64,000 nucleotides of DNA from UBA4923 sp964606165 (GTDB lineage Bacteria; Bacillota; Clostridia; Saccharofermentanales; DTU023): contig CAZSFQ010000006.1 of assembly GCA_964606165.1 (NCBI GenBank), positions 1 through 64,000 on the forward strand, written 5' to 3'. Positions 51,971-60,933 of this stretch are shown here, piece after piece. Made by a program: the position numbers and the translations under genes. The notes under the pieces are model-generated. The model had not been told where the DNA came from, ran no database searches, and saw only the letters and a list, made by a program, of their open reading frames with translations. How positions within the stretch are numbered: position 1 is the first letter of the stretch; every line of letters starts with the position of its first letter.

Positions 51971-52591
51971 TCAAAGGTCGCACTCGTCAACAAAAAATCT
52001 CAAGGTACGGCGTTTCTCCGCTTTCATGATGGCGCTGACATGGGCAGCGGCTTCCTCGATGACGTCATTGACCACCCAGTAATCGAAAAGATTTATCCGG
52101 GCCAGCTCCTCCCTTGCCGTCTCGAGCCGCTTGTCAATTTCCCCCGCCGATTCCGTCCCCCTTTTCAGCAACCGTTGACGCAAGGCCTCCTCGGTTGACG
52201 CGGTAATGAATATGATGACAGCTTCCGGACAGTTTCCTTTTAGCTCAAGCGCCCCTTTCACAGTCAAGTCAAGCAGGATATCAAGATTTTGCCCGGCCAT
52301 CCGCTCAATCGGCGCCCGCGGCGTCCCGTAGTATTCGCCGCAATAGCTGTCGTACTCAAGGATCTCACCACTGCGGATCAATTCCTCAAATTGTTCTTTC
52401 GTCGTGAAGAAATAGGATAGGCCGTCCTCTTCGTCTTTACGGGGAAGGCGGGTCGTCATGGAAACGGAGTGATAGCGCCGGGGGTCTTCCCTTCTCAATT
52501 CGTCGATGATCGAGTTCTTGCCAACACCCGACGGTCCCGACAAAACAACAAGCAGGCCACGCTCTTCCAGACTGTGTTCATAGCTGATCAT
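51971..52591 (-). CDS. gmk: guanylate kinase
   Basis: 206 residues. P-loop LSGPSGVGKNSIID, GMP-binding SMTTRLPRKDEEDGLSYFF, and FEELIRSGEILEYDSYCGEYYGTPR are the canonical blocks. Converts GMP to GDP with ATP. It overlaps remA by 14 bases, which suggests coupling. The order yicC-remA-gmk-rpoZ is conserved in Firmicutes. Confidence 0.96.
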   Translation of the reverse strand: MISYEHSLEERGLLVVLSGPSGVGKNSIIDELRREDPRRYHSVSMTTRLPRKDEEDGLSYFFTTKEQFEELIRSGEILEYDSYCGEYYGTPRAPIERMAGQNLDILLDLTVKGALELKGNCPEAVIIFITASTEEALRQRLLKRGTESAGEIDKRLETAREELARINLFDYWVVNDVIEEAAAHVSAIMKAEKRRTLRFFVDECDL

Positions 52592-52844
52592 GGCAGTCCT
52601 CTCCTGTCTTTATGACATCCAGCTGGAGGTCATCCGTTTCCACGGCAGACAGGACCACGTGGTCGCTGTCCATGACCAGGACCGAGCGTGTACGCTTACC
52701 ACCGGTCGCGTCTATGAGGGCGAAGCGTTCGCGCGCATCCTGAACCAGGCGCCTGGCCGGCGCGGAGTCAGATGTCACCACAGCGATCAGGCGCGCCTTG
52801 GCGATGTAGTTACCGTATCCGATTGGAATCATTTCGTAGGCCAT
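52578..52844 (-). CDS. remA: extracellular matrix regulator RemA-like (DUF370)
   Basis: 88 residues. PIGYGNYIAKARLIAVVTSDSAPARRLVQDA and GKRTRSVLVMDSDHVVLSAV are the DUF370/RemA pattern. In Bacillus subtilis RemA is a DNA-binding activator of matrix and osmoprotection genes. Here it sits in the conserved yicC-remA-gmk cluster, 10 bases after yicC. Confidence 0.92.
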   Translation of the reverse strand: MAYEMIPIGYGNYIAKARLIAVVTSDSAPARRLVQDARERFALIDATGGKRTRSVLVMDSDHVVLSAVETDDLQLDVIKTGEDCHDQL

Positions 52845-52853
52845 CAGTCACCT

Positions 52854-53741
52854 CTATTCAATATTTTGAACCTGTTCACGGATTTTTTCGAGCAGGGTTT
52901 TTGAGGCGACAACCGCCTGGGTCAAGTCAAGGTCGTTTGCCTTTGATCCGATCGTATTGATTTCCCGAAAAATCTCCTGGATCAAAAAATCAAGCTGCCG
53001 GCCGACAGGAAGATCGGAACCCAATGCCCCACTCAAAGCGTCCAGATGGGCGCGGAGCCGGATGATCTCCTCGTCGATGGAGGAGCGGTCGGCAAAGAGG
53101 GCTGTCTCTGCAAAAAGACGCTGATCACTGTACCACTCCGGCCGGTTCTCCTCCAACAATTCTTCAGCCCTTTGAAACAACTTTTCACGGTAAATCTCCG
53201 GTATGGCAGGCGCTCTCCGGGCGATGGATGCGATATGCGACCGCAATTCCTCCGTTTTTTCCAGCAGATCATGGGCAAGACGCCGGCCTTCTGTGGCCCG
53301 TGCCTTGTTCAATTCCTTGAGCGCCTCACTGAGCGCTTCTTTGATTTGCTCAGCCAGAAGCGCGTCATCTTCATGGTCATCACTGATTGTCAGGACGCCG
53401 GTCTGGCTCGCGATGTAGCTGACCTTATCCTTGCAGGATTCGCCCGTCACAGCCTCAAGCCGGTTCAGGGCGTCCAAAAAAGCCCCCGCCAGCGATTCGT
53501 CAAGAGAAACCTTATGCGCGGGCGCCTGTCCCGGCTCCTCTGTCATCCGGATGTCAACCCGGCCACGTCCAAGCTGCTCCTGTGAAAGAGAACGGATCAG
53601 GGCCTCAAAGGCAGCATAGCGGGCTGGAATGCGGACGGAAATATCAAGATAACGGTGGTTGACCGAACGGCACTCGATCCGGATGGAGCGCCCGGCCCTG
53701 CTGGAAACACCCTCACCATAGCCGGTCATACTCTTGGGCAT
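52854..53741 (-). CDS. YicC/YloC family endoribonuclease
   Basis: 295 residues. MPKSMTGYGEG, the IECRSVNHRYLDISVRIP block, and the C-terminal GSDLPVGRQLDFLIQEIFRE, REINTIGSKANDLDLT and VVASKTLLEKIREQVQNIE are diagnostic of YicC/YloC, an RNase family. A helical central region links them. First of the yicC-remA-gmk-rpoZ block and one base after the phosphoesterase stop. Confidence 0.93.
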   Translation of the reverse strand: MPKSMTGYGEGVSSRAGRSIRIECRSVNHRYLDISVRIPARYAAFEALIRSLSQEQLGRGRVDIRMTEEPGQAPAHKVSLDESLAGAFLDALNRLEAVTGESCKDKVSYIASQTGVLTISDDHEDDALLAEQIKEALSEALKELNKARATEGRRLAHDLLEKTEELRSHIASIARRAPAIPEIYREKLFQRAEELLEENRPEWYSDQRLFAETALFADRSSIDEEIIRLRAHLDALSGALGSDLPVGRQLDFLIQEIFREINTIGSKANDLDLTQAVVASKTLLEKIREQVQNIE

Positions 53742-53742
53742 C

Positions 53743-54498
53743 TTATCCCTCTCTTTCAGCGGTCACGGCAAAGAGCCCGTCCTCCCCGATCAGGAGGGGG
53801 CAAAAGCCGATCTGATCGGATGCCACCATTATATAACGGATGCCCTCAATAGTTGGGCGACTGTCGTAAAAGGGAACATCGTGATGAATGTGTCCAAAGA
53901 GGCAGAGATCGATCTCTCCTTCCTTCAGCAGATCGCTCAGGCCGGAACCTGCTCCCTTTTCCGAAATAGGGGGATAGTGCATCAGGGCGACGGTTCCAGG
54001 CTCCAGTCCTTGGTCTTTTCGCAGCCGCTTGAGGGCCCGGATGGAAAGCTCAAGACGGACGATTTCCCGCTTGTAGATCTTCTGATCCTTGGCCGAAAAT
54101 TCCTCATCGGACGGAAGCAGCCAGCCCCGCGTCCCACATAGATAGAAGCCAGCCACCATGCAGGCGTCATTGCGAAGGAAGCGAAGTGTCGTCAAAGCAT
54201 GGCGCTCACAGAAGGCTTCCAGCTTGCGGATCGTTGTCCACCAGTAATCGTGATTGCCCCTGAGCAGTATTTTTTCCCCCGGCAGTGAATTGATCAGGGC
54301 CAGGTCAGTCAGGGCTTCTTCCAAAGAACTGGCCCAGGATATGTCACCGCCCACAAGCACCGTATCCTGCGGGCTGACCATGTCTGTCCAGTTTTTTACA
54401 ATCCGGTCCACATGGCGGTCCCAGCGCGGGCCGAAAATGTCCATGGGTTTGTCGACTGAGCCAGCCAGATGGAGATCCGCCAGGGCGAACAGCTTCAT
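53743..54498 (-). CDS. cytosolic metallophosphoesterase
   Basis: 251 residues. Calcineurin-like motifs: FALADLHLAGSVDKPM, LVGGDISWASS, LLRGNHDYWW, ALMHYPP and LFGHIHHDVPF. The WDRHVDRI and TRGWLLPSDEEF segments are typical of the clostridial subfamily annotated as Ser/Thr protein phosphatase-like. No signal peptide. Start overlaps the uvrC stop (ATGA). Substrate unknown. Confidence 0.88.
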   Translation of the reverse strand: MKLFALADLHLAGSVDKPMDIFGPRWDRHVDRIVKNWTDMVSPQDTVLVGGDISWASSLEEALTDLALINSLPGEKILLRGNHDYWWTTIRKLEAFCERHALTTLRFLRNDACMVAGFYLCGTRGWLLPSDEEFSAKDQKIYKREIVRLELSIRALKRLRKDQGLEPGTVALMHYPPISEKGAGSGLSDLLKEGEIDLCLFGHIHHDVPFYDSRPTIEGIRYIMVASDQIGFCPLLIGEDGLFAVTAEREG

Positions 54499-56417
54499 TT
54501 ATCGTCTCCTTTCGGCTCCTCTTCTTCGTGAAAATGCCGGTAGACCGCCTCCGCGACAGGGAGGGGAAGTCCCGGTACAGCCGCTAATTCAACCAAAGAA
54601 ACTTCGGATATTTTTTTTGTAGACCCAAATGCGTTAAGCAAGGCCTTGCGGCGCGCTGGTCCAACACCCTCGATTGTTTCCAGCTTATACCGCTTGGCCC
54701 GCTTATGCCTCCGCTGTTCATTATGCCGGAAGGCGAACCGGTGCGCCTCATCCTGAATGGAAGTAAGAAGGTGGAGCAAACCGAGCCTTCGGGCCCGCTC
54801 CTGCTCTGTTTCCTTGGCCAGTTCTTTCCCGGGAATGGCGGTGGAGGCCAGCCCGATGATCTCCCCGGTTCTCAGAACCAGCCCACGCGTCCGGTGCCGG
54901 TCGTCCTTGACCACACCGGCAAGCGGCAGGCCGAAATCGTCGGCCAGCGGGGCGCAGCTTGAGACATGACCGCGGCCGCCGTCAAGAAGAATCAAATCGG
55001 GACGGCTCCCGAACTGCTGGTCAGCAAGTCTGGTCAAGCGCCTCTCCAATACTTCTTTCATGGATTGGTAGTCATCAATCCCCTCAAAGCCCTTGATTGT
55101 GAAATGCCTGTAAGAAGAGCGTTCGGGGCGGCCATGCCGAAAGACTACCATGGAACCCGACCGGTCGCCTCCCCCGAAATGGGAGATATCGTAGGCCTCG
55201 ATTCTTATGGGGGCGCCAACCGTACCGGTCAGGTCACCCAGATACTGCAGCGTCGCTTCAATGGCTTGCGGGTCCGAACCCCGTGCCAGCGCCCTTCTTT
55301 CCAGCGCCTGATCGGCATTGTGCCGCGCCATGTCAATCAGGGACTTCTTTGAGCCGCGTTGCGGCCGGACAAGGCTGACCGCCCCGCCCCGCCGCTGCCG
55401 GAGCAGCTCGCCAATCAAGGCCTGGTCGGGAAGTGGGGACGGGACCAGAATCTCACGGGGCACCTGGCCCCGGACCCGGTATTGTTCACGGATGAAGGAG
55501 GCCAGGTAATCGCCGTCATCACCACCCCCATCCTGGGCAAAAACGTGGACACATCCTGTTACACGGCCGTCACGGATCTCCATTTTTGAGATGGCCACTT
55601 CGTTGCCATTGCGGGCAAGCGCGAGCGCGTCACGGTCCCCACCGCGCTGGTCGACAACACGCTGCTCTTCACGAAGCCGCGCCAAGGCCTGCCATCTGCC
55701 GCGGAGCCGCGCCGCCTTCTCGTAATCCAGAACTTCCGCCGCCTCAGCCATCTCCACCTGGAAGCTCTTGATCAGCTCATCCGTCCGGCCGTCCAGGAAT
55801 TGGATCACCTCGTCAACCAGGGCGCGATAGTCCTCCTTGGAGATAAAGCCCGCACAGGGCGCAAGGCAGCGCCCGATATGGTAATTCAAGCAAGGCCGCT
55901 CCTTACCGATGTCACGCGGCAGATCGCGCGAACAGGTCCGGAGCGGAAATACAGCTTCGAGCACCTTCAGGGCACGGTTGATGTCTCCAGCCAGCCAGGG
56001 TCCATAATAACGCGCCCCTTCCTCCGCGTCATCACCGACACGAAAAGCCTTCATGACACGGGGGAAATCTTCCTGCAAGGTGACGCGGATATAGGGATAC
56101 TCCTTGTCATCGCGCATCAGGATATTGTAAGGGGGCTGGTACTGTTTGATCAGGTTCGCCTCAAGGATGAGGGCCTCCAGCTCGTTGGCGCACAGAATCG
56201 TATCATAGGAAGCGATTTTGGCAATCATGGAGGCGATCCGGCGATCGACTGCCGGTGTGGGAGTAAAATAATTTCTCAGGCGCTGGCGCAGGGAATTTGC
56301 CTTGCCCACATATAAAACAGAACCCGAAGCATCACGCATCAGGTAGACGCCGGGTTCTTCGGGCACCAGATCAAGTTGTGCCTTGAATTCGTTTTTTTGC
56401 CTGGTCTGTCCTGTCAT
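54495..56417 (-). CDS. uvrC: excinuclease ABC subunit C
   Basis: 640 residues: GIY-YIG nuclease (EEPGVYLMRDASGSVLYVGK, RQRLRNYF), the Cys-rich CLNYHIGRCLAPCAGFIS segment, UvrB-interacting UVR segment near 205-240, RNase H-like 3' nuclease domain (RIEAYDISHFGGGDRSGSMV, DLILLDGGRGHVSSC) and tandem HhH (LETIEGVGPARRKALLNAFG). Makes the dual incisions in nucleotide excision repair. Coupled to the downstream phosphoesterase by ATGA. Confidence 0.96.
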   Translation of the reverse strand: MTGQTRQKNEFKAQLDLVPEEPGVYLMRDASGSVLYVGKANSLRQRLRNYFTPTPAVDRRIASMIAKIASYDTILCANELEALILEANLIKQYQPPYNILMRDDKEYPYIRVTLQEDFPRVMKAFRVGDDAEEGARYYGPWLAGDINRALKVLEAVFPLRTCSRDLPRDIGKERPCLNYHIGRCLAPCAGFISKEDYRALVDEVIQFLDGRTDELIKSFQVEMAEAAEVLDYEKAARLRGRWQALARLREEQRVVDQRGGDRDALALARNGNEVAISKMEIRDGRVTGCVHVFAQDGGGDDGDYLASFIREQYRVRGQVPREILVPSPLPDQALIGELLRQRRGGAVSLVRPQRGSKKSLIDMARHNADQALERRALARGSDPQAIEATLQYLGDLTGTVGAPIRIEAYDISHFGGGDRSGSMVVFRHGRPERSSYRHFTIKGFEGIDDYQSMKEVLERRLTRLADQQFGSRPDLILLDGGRGHVSSCAPLADDFGLPLAGVVKDDRHRTRGLVLRTGEIIGLASTAIPGKELAKETEQERARRLGLLHLLTSIQDEAHRFAFRHNEQRRHKRAKRYKLETIEGVGPARRKALLNAFGSTKKISEVSLVELAAVPGLPLPVAEAVYRHFHEEEEPKGDDK

Positions 56418-56471
56418 TCGGGAGACAAACTCCTTTTGTCACCCGCCGCTGACTCCAAAGACTGGCGCCCA

Positions 56472-56732
56472 TCAGGGCGTGGCAGGTTCCATGTAACCTC
56501 TCAATTCGCAGATGGCGTTTTCGCCGTCGGTGCCGTCAACTGAAATTTCCAGATGATCACCATCCGAGATCCCCAGCGACAATACTCCCAGCAAACTTTT
56601 CGCGTTGGCACGCCGTCCGCCCTTACCGATGTAAATGCTGGCACTGTAGCCGGAAGAAATCTGAATCAGCATGGCTATTGCTTTCATCAAAGATTCTTCT
56701 TTACATCGAAAGATGACATCTTCTTTCATCAT
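56472..56732 (-). CDS. HPr-like protein lacking the PTS histidine (Crh-like)
   Basis: 86 residues with the HPr fold pattern. Where HPr has GIHARPA or GLHARPA, this has ESLMKAIA, so His15 and Arg17 are both replaced (Met and Ala). The regulatory region NAKSLLGVLSLGISDGD keeps the Ser46 equivalent phosphorylated by HPr kinase. By analogy with Crh it could act only in regulation, not phosphotransfer. No hprK or PTS genes are in the window. The start is ATG 56732, 6 bases after GGAGG; a second ATG follows directly. It lies 54 bases upstream of uvrC on the same strand. Confidence 0.8.
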   Translation of the reverse strand: MMKEDVIFRCKEESLMKAIAMLIQISSGYSASIYIGKGGRRANAKSLLGVLSLGISDGDHLEISVDGTDGENAICELRGYMEPATP

Positions 56733-56860
56733 GGCGATCCTCCGCAAGACGTGTCGGTCACGGTCCCTCTAGTCGGGTACTTAGAATTGTATGAACTAAG
56801 TATGACAAATGTCAACCATAGTTTGACCAGCATGCAACCAATCCAAGCCGCATTTTTTGT

Positions 56861-57328
56861 TCATTCCTCTAAATCCCCCGAAAGCCGGCCAGCCATGAGA
56901 ATCGCCGCCTCACCTGTGTCTGCGTAGTAGCCGCGGCGTTTCCCGACCTCGACAAAGCCGCATGATTCATAAAGATGGCGGGCAGCCAGGTTGCCCTCCC
57001 TCACCTCAAGAATCCAGGTGTGGCAGCCCCGCCTGACTGCCTCTTCCCTCAATCCATCCATTAAAAGATGGCCCAGTCCCCTGTTTCTGCGTTTGGGCGT
57101 AACCGCGATGTTGAGAATTTCGAACTCACCGGATAAAAACCTGCCTGCCGCAAAACCGGCCGGCGCCCCTGGCATGTCCTGGCGGCACACAAGAATCAGG
57201 ATCGCCTCCCTGCCCGTGATGCAATCCCCCAAGGCCTCTTGAGGCCATGGGATGGCGTGGGACGCCCGATCGATCCTCACAATCGATTCGAGGTCGGACA
57301 AGGCCGCCTTACGTACCTTCCACTTCAT
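56861..57328 (-). CDS. rimI: ribosomal-protein-alanine N-acetyltransferase RimI
   Basis: 155-residue GNAT. KVRKAALSDLESIVRIDRAS, the FEILNIAVTPKRRNRGLGHLLMDGL acetyl-CoA loop, WILEVREGNLAARHLYESCGF and EVGKRRGYYADTGEAAI are the RimI pattern. It acetylates the N-terminus of S18 in E. coli. The start is ATG 57328 (MKWKV) after GGAGCGGGG, overlapping tsaB by 20 bases. The tsaE-tsaB-rimI order is the standard one. Confidence 0.92.
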   Translation of the reverse strand: MKWKVRKAALSDLESIVRIDRASHAIPWPQEALGDCITGREAILILVCRQDMPGAPAGFAAGRFLSGEFEILNIAVTPKRRNRGLGHLLMDGLREEAVRRGCHTWILEVREGNLAARHLYESCGFVEVGKRRGYYADTGEAAILMAGRLSGDLEE

Positions 57329-58052
57329 TTTCCCCGCTCCCTTGCTGCCCCTGGACCCGTTCAGCGGAAGACGCGATTCCATAGCGGGCTTCCAATCGGA
57401 AGGGATCGGTCACTGCGACACCGCCAGCCAGATCTTCCAGGGCCAGTTCGATGACCGCCGATGCCCGGATGTAACAAAAAGGTAACGAAGCGTAGACCGT
57501 TTCGAAGGGCAGGCGGCCGGTCCTTCCCGGATCCCTGGCCAGAGCTTCTTCCCACACGGCAATCCCGTCACCTGTCACCAGGATTTTTTCATTTTGCCCC
57601 GCCACCGCCGCGATCTCCATCAGCAGGTCGTCGATCTTTCGCGGGCTCTCTTCGATCAGCTGCCGGGAGCCGCGGTAGAGTGTTGAAAAGACGCGCCCGC
57701 CGCGCGCGTCCAGCAGGGGCGCCGTCAAACCCTTGCCAGCTCCCGATGACCGCGCCAGCGCCCGCAAGGAGGACACACCCACAGCTTGGGCCCCCGCCGC
57801 GTAAGCCATGGCCTGGACGGCGGCAAGGCCAATCCTGATGCCGGTAAAGGAACCGGGTCCGGCCGCGACTGCGAACAGGCCGACGTCACGGGCAGTCAAA
57901 TCACAACGGCCAAGCAGTTCATCAACGGCGGGCTGGAAGGTCACTGAATGGCGATAACCCAAAGCCAGTGAATATTCCCCCAGCAGCTGACCGCCACGGG
58001 CAACCGCGACCGAGAGCGTGCGGCCTGAGGTATCAACACCCAGCGCAATCAT
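57309..58052 (-). CDS. tsaB: tRNA N6-threonylcarbamoyladenosine biosynthesis protein TsaB
   Basis: 247 residues, ASKHA-fold partner of TsaD. IALGVDTSGRTLSVAVARG, LGYRHSVTFQPAVDELL, VAAGPGSFTGIRIGLAAVQA, PLLDARGGRVFSTLYRG are characteristic. Part of the TsaBDE complex making t6A37 on ANN-decoding tRNAs. ATGA overlap with tsaE. TsaD is not in the window. Confidence 0.94.
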   Translation of the reverse strand: MIALGVDTSGRTLSVAVARGGQLLGEYSLALGYRHSVTFQPAVDELLGRCDLTARDVGLFAVAAGPGSFTGIRIGLAAVQAMAYAAGAQAVGVSSLRALARSSGAGKGLTAPLLDARGGRVFSTLYRGSRQLIEESPRKIDDLLMEIAAVAGQNEKILVTGDGIAVWEEALARDPGRTGRLPFETVYASLPFCYIRASAVIELALEDLAGGVAVTDPFRLEARYGIASSAERVQGQQGSGENEVEGT

Positions 58053-58528
58053 GGGCTGCTCCTTCCTGTGCCCTCAATCCTTCTTCCATCAGGGAAATGG
58101 ATGGTGAACAGTCTCTCCTGAGGATTCTGGCCGTAACGGATATCAATTTCAATCACCTCTTCGGGCAGGGCCTTGCGTGCGCGGTCGCCCCACTCCAACA
58201 CCGACACCCAATCCCCGCCGACGTATTCATCTAATCCGTTTGCAATGAAATCATCCGCGCCCTCCAGGCGGTAGAGGTCGAAGTGATGAAGGGCAATCCC
58301 ACCCGCCCTTATCGGCTGGTGGAGGTGGAACAGGGTAAAGGTCGGACTCGACACATGCCCTTTTATCTCCATGACGCTGGCAATCCCATGCACCAGCGCC
58401 GTCTTGCCGGTGCCCAGGCTGCCCGTCAGGATCACCACATCTCCCGGTAAAAACGACGAAGCCAGGCTGGCACCAAGATCGAAGGTTTCCCGGGGCGACC
58501 GTGTCTTGTACGTCATCTTTTGCGGCAT
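58049..58528 (-). CDS. tsaE: tRNA t6A biosynthesis ATPase TsaE
   Basis: About 159 residues. P-loop LTGSLGTGKTALVHGIA, SPTFTLFHLH, LHHFDLYRL and VLEWGDRA are the TsaE blocks. ATPase that resets the TsaBD complex. The start is uncertain: ATG 58528 is chosen over an upstream TTG (58561) and a later ATG (58516), none with a strong SD. Coupled to tsaB. Confidence 0.92.
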   Translation of the reverse strand: MPQKMTYKTRSPRETFDLGASLASSFLPGDVVILTGSLGTGKTALVHGIASVMEIKGHVSSPTFTLFHLHQPIRAGGIALHHFDLYRLEGADDFIANGLDEYVGGDWVSVLEWGDRARKALPEEVIEIDIRYGQNPQERLFTIHFPDGRRIEGTGRSSP

Positions 58529-58568
58529 GGCTCTTTCATTCTGTTCCGCCTCACGGGACAAGGGACAA

Positions 58569-58596
58569 AAGCCCCGTGCGATGACGGGGCTTCTGT
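58569..58596 (-). terminator. Rho-independent terminator of rplM-rpsI
   Basis: Stem AAGCCCCGT / ACGGGGCTT (6-base loop). On the minus strand it is followed by TT and lies about 25 bases after the rpsI stop. Confidence 0.75.
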
Positions 58597-58617
58597 GTAA
58601 TCTCTGGAGAATCCGCT

Positions 58618-59022
58618 CTACCTCTTGGAGAACTGGGAAGCTTTTCTCGCCTTTTTGAGGCCTGGTTTCTTGCGCTCCTTGATGCGCGCGTCACGTGTCA
58701 GGAAGCCGGCCTTCTTCAATGCCGCCTTGTACTGTTCCGCATCTGCGTCCACAAGGGCGCGGGATATACCGTGACGGATGGCACCGGCCTGGCCGGCGAT
58801 TCCGCCTCCGCGTACATTCACGATGACATCATAGCGTTCCAGGGAACCCGTCGCCGCCAAGGGCTGGCGCACGATAACGCGCAGGGTTTCCACGGGGAAA
58901 TAGTCCTCAAATGTTTTTTTGTTAACCGTGATGGTTCCGGAACCGGGATATAACCTGACGCGGGCGACCGCTTCCTTGCGCCTGCCCGTACCGTAAAAAT
59001 ACTGTTTCGTTTGATTCGCCAT
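58618..59022 (-). CDS. rpsI: 30S ribosomal protein S9
   Basis: 134 residues. YFYGTGRRKEAVARVRLYPG, GGGIAGQAGAIRHGISRAL, LTRDARIKERKKPGLKKARK and the C-terminal FSKR, whose last residues contact P-site tRNA, are all present. Eighteen bases after rplM. Confidence 0.97.
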   Translation of the reverse strand: MANQTKQYFYGTGRRKEAVARVRLYPGSGTITVNKKTFEDYFPVETLRVIVRQPLAATGSLERYDVIVNVRGGGIAGQAGAIRHGISRALVDADAEQYKAALKKAGFLTRDARIKERKKPGLKKARKASQFSKR

Positions 59023-59039
59023 GCGATTCTACCCCCGCC

Positions 59040-59468
59040 CTACAATTCAATTTTAACCGGCTGCTGCGCCTGGTGCTTGTGTTCCGGTCCGGCATATACT
59101 TTCAACTTGCGGAACATGGCCCGCCCAAGTGTATTCTTGGGCAGCATGCCGCGGACAGCCTTTTCAAGTACGCGTTCCGGATGCTTTTCCATCATCCGTT
59201 CGTAGGGAACCTCCCGCAGTCCGCCCGGATAGCCGGTGTGGCGGCGGTAGAGTTTTTGCTGTTCCTTCTTGCCGGTCAGGACGATTTTATCGGCATTCAC
59301 CACCACGACAAAATCGCCCATGTCCATGTGGGGTGTGTATTCCGCTTTGTTCTTGCCGCGCAGGATGGTCGCGATCTCTGTCGCCAGCCGGCCCAGTATC
59401 TGGCCTTCCGCGTCGAAGAGATACCATTTGCGATCAACATCGCCCGCTTTTGGCATATAGGTCTTCAT
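59040..59468 (-). CDS. rplM: 50S ribosomal protein L13
   Basis: 142 residues. MKTYMPKAGDVDRKWYLFDA, GQILGRLATEIATILRGK, YTPHMDMGDFVVVVNA and RGMLPKNTLGRAMFRKLKVY match L13. The start at 59468 gives the family N-terminus; GGGAGG is 13 bases upstream, and 35 more open codons upstream are leader. First gene of rplM-rpsI. Confidence 0.97.
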   Translation of the reverse strand: MKTYMPKAGDVDRKWYLFDAEGQILGRLATEIATILRGKNKAEYTPHMDMGDFVVVVNADKIVLTGKKEQQKLYRRHTGYPGGLREVPYERMMEKHPERVLEKAVRGMLPKNTLGRAMFRKLKVYAGPEHKHQAQQPVKIEL

Positions 59469-59498
59469 GCTAAACGATTGTCCTCCCTGTCTTTGCGC

Positions 59499-59514
59499 GC
59501 CGCACGCCGGCGGC
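59499..59514 (-). promoter_or_regulatory. small leader hairpin of rplM (possible L13 leader)
   Basis: GCCGC / GCGGC stem with a 6-base loop at the 5' end of the predicted about 48-base leader. Firmicutes rplM leaders can be autoregulated by L13 (the Rfam L13_leader family). Match to that family could not be tested. Confidence 0.3.
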
Positions 59515-59523
59515 ACGAGCCAC

Positions 59524-59552
59524 ATCTTAGCAGGAGGGGCCCTGTCTGTCAA
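59524..59552 (-). promoter_or_regulatory. sigma-A promoter of rplM-rpsI
   Basis: Minus strand TTGACA (59552-59547), 17-base spacer, TAAGAT (59529-59524). Predicted start near 59517, about 48 bases before the rplM ATG. Confidence 0.75.
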
Positions 59553-59639
59553 CAGGGAATCCAAATATGTCACGAATGCTCACGTAATTGGTCGATTCGA
59601 GCCTTTTTCCGGCTTTTTCGTGACTGTCGTGCACGATTG

Positions 59640-60905
59640 TCAGCCTTTCCTTTTCGCGTTCAGCCTGGTAATCCAAAGAAGCAGGGCCGTGATGGCAACA
59701 ACGATGGCCCCGATCACTGCCAGGGCACCCAGGGCGGCGAGAATGAGAATGACGGGTTTCACTTGCCCGCCGCCGGCGGTGAAAAAGGGATCTTCCTCTA
59801 CACCTCCCATGTTTCCGGCTTCCGTCTCTTGCGTCATGGTTGTCGTTTCTTCGGGTTCCTGTCCTTCGGAAGGCAAGGGCGCAAGAAGATCGACATCTTC
59901 CCTGAGCGGAACATTCTCCAACCGCGCGGCTTCCTCCAGGATGGCCCGGACCGGCAGCGCCCTTGCCAGCAAAGGTGTTTCAGGCAAGTCCAGGGAAGTG
60001 ATTCCCATGGCCGCGCAGATTAGATGACGGTCGTCAACTGTCAGGCCCGATCCCACCAGACACTTGCCTGCCTGTGGAGTAGTGCCCGTTTTGACCCCCG
60101 TGTACTGTTTGAAGTACTGGGATTGCAGAAAGTCCGCGCCGTAGATAATGAGCGCGTTGGTGTTGCTCAAGGTGCCCCACCAGGCTTCAGGATGCTCAAA
60201 GTTAGCGGGAAGCCTGTAATAATGCAGTGAACAGACCTGGGCGATCAAAGGGTGCTTCATGGCTTCGGCCGCGATCAGCGCCAGGTCGCGGGCGGTCGTG
60301 AAATGGCTTCCGTCCCCCTCGTCAAAGCCGGCAGGATTGGTAAAATTCGTCGAGTTAGCCCCGATCTCAGCTGCCCGGCGGTTCATGCGTTCGACAAAGA
60401 GAGCCTGTGACCGGACAGGATCGCTCTCCCGTTCGGGGTCAACCGCTCCGTACGCGCCGCCGTAGTTTTGCGCGATTATCCGCGCGATATCGTTGGCTGA
60501 GGCGACCAGCAAGGCGGCCAGGCAGTCGGCGGTACGCAGCTGATCCCCTGCCTTCAGCCCCTTCAGCCTGACAGAGCTCGGATCAGAGAATACAAGTGCC
60601 CCTTCTGAAACGGTCAAGAGCTTGTCCGGATCGAAATTCTCATCCTCTACCAGGACCAGGGCCGTCATGATCTTGGTTGTGCTGGCGTTGGCTCGCTTCC
60701 TGTCGGGATTCTTGGACAGAATTTCCTGGCCTGTTTCCGCGTCTATCACGCAATAAGCTTCAACAGATACCTCGTCAAAGGCCGGCCAGCCCAAGTGATC
60801 GACGGCATGAATAGCCACAGGGGCCATGCCCTGTGTCAGCACCAACAAGGCGAGCAAGACCACAGACCACAAGTACCGGGCCCTGTTCTTTTTTCCGTTC
60901 ATCAT
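59640..60905 (-). CDS. D-alanyl-D-alanine carboxypeptidase (S11, DacF-like)
   Basis: 421 residues: signal peptide (about 10-35), penicillin-binding transpeptidase fold with ANASTTKIMTALV (Ser-x-x-Lys), VASANDIA (Ser-x-Asn) and VKTGTTPQAG (Lys-Thr-Gly), and a C-terminal helix (about 385-415) after a Glu/Thr-rich linker that anchors it in the membrane. It trims the terminal D-Ala of peptidoglycan stem peptides. Two ATGs in tandem at the start. No spore genes adjacent. Confidence 0.93.
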   Translation of the reverse strand: MMNGKKNRARYLWSVVLLALLVLTQGMAPVAIHAVDHLGWPAFDEVSVEAYCVIDAETGQEILSKNPDRKRANASTTKIMTALVLVEDENFDPDKLLTVSEGALVFSDPSSVRLKGLKAGDQLRTADCLAALLVASANDIARIIAQNYGGAYGAVDPERESDPVRSQALFVERMNRRAAEIGANSTNFTNPAGFDEGDGSHFTTARDLALIAAEAMKHPLIAQVCSLHYYRLPANFEHPEAWWGTLSNTNALIIYGADFLQSQYFKQYTGVKTGTTPQAGKCLVGSGLTVDDRHLICAAMGITSLDLPETPLLARALPVRAILEEAARLENVPLREDVDLLAPLPSEGQEPEETTTMTQETEAGNMGGVEEDPFFTAGGGQVKPVILILAALGALAVIGAIVVAITALLLWITRLNAKRKG

Positions 60906-60933
60906 CTCATTCCCCTTTTCAAAGGATCGTCCC

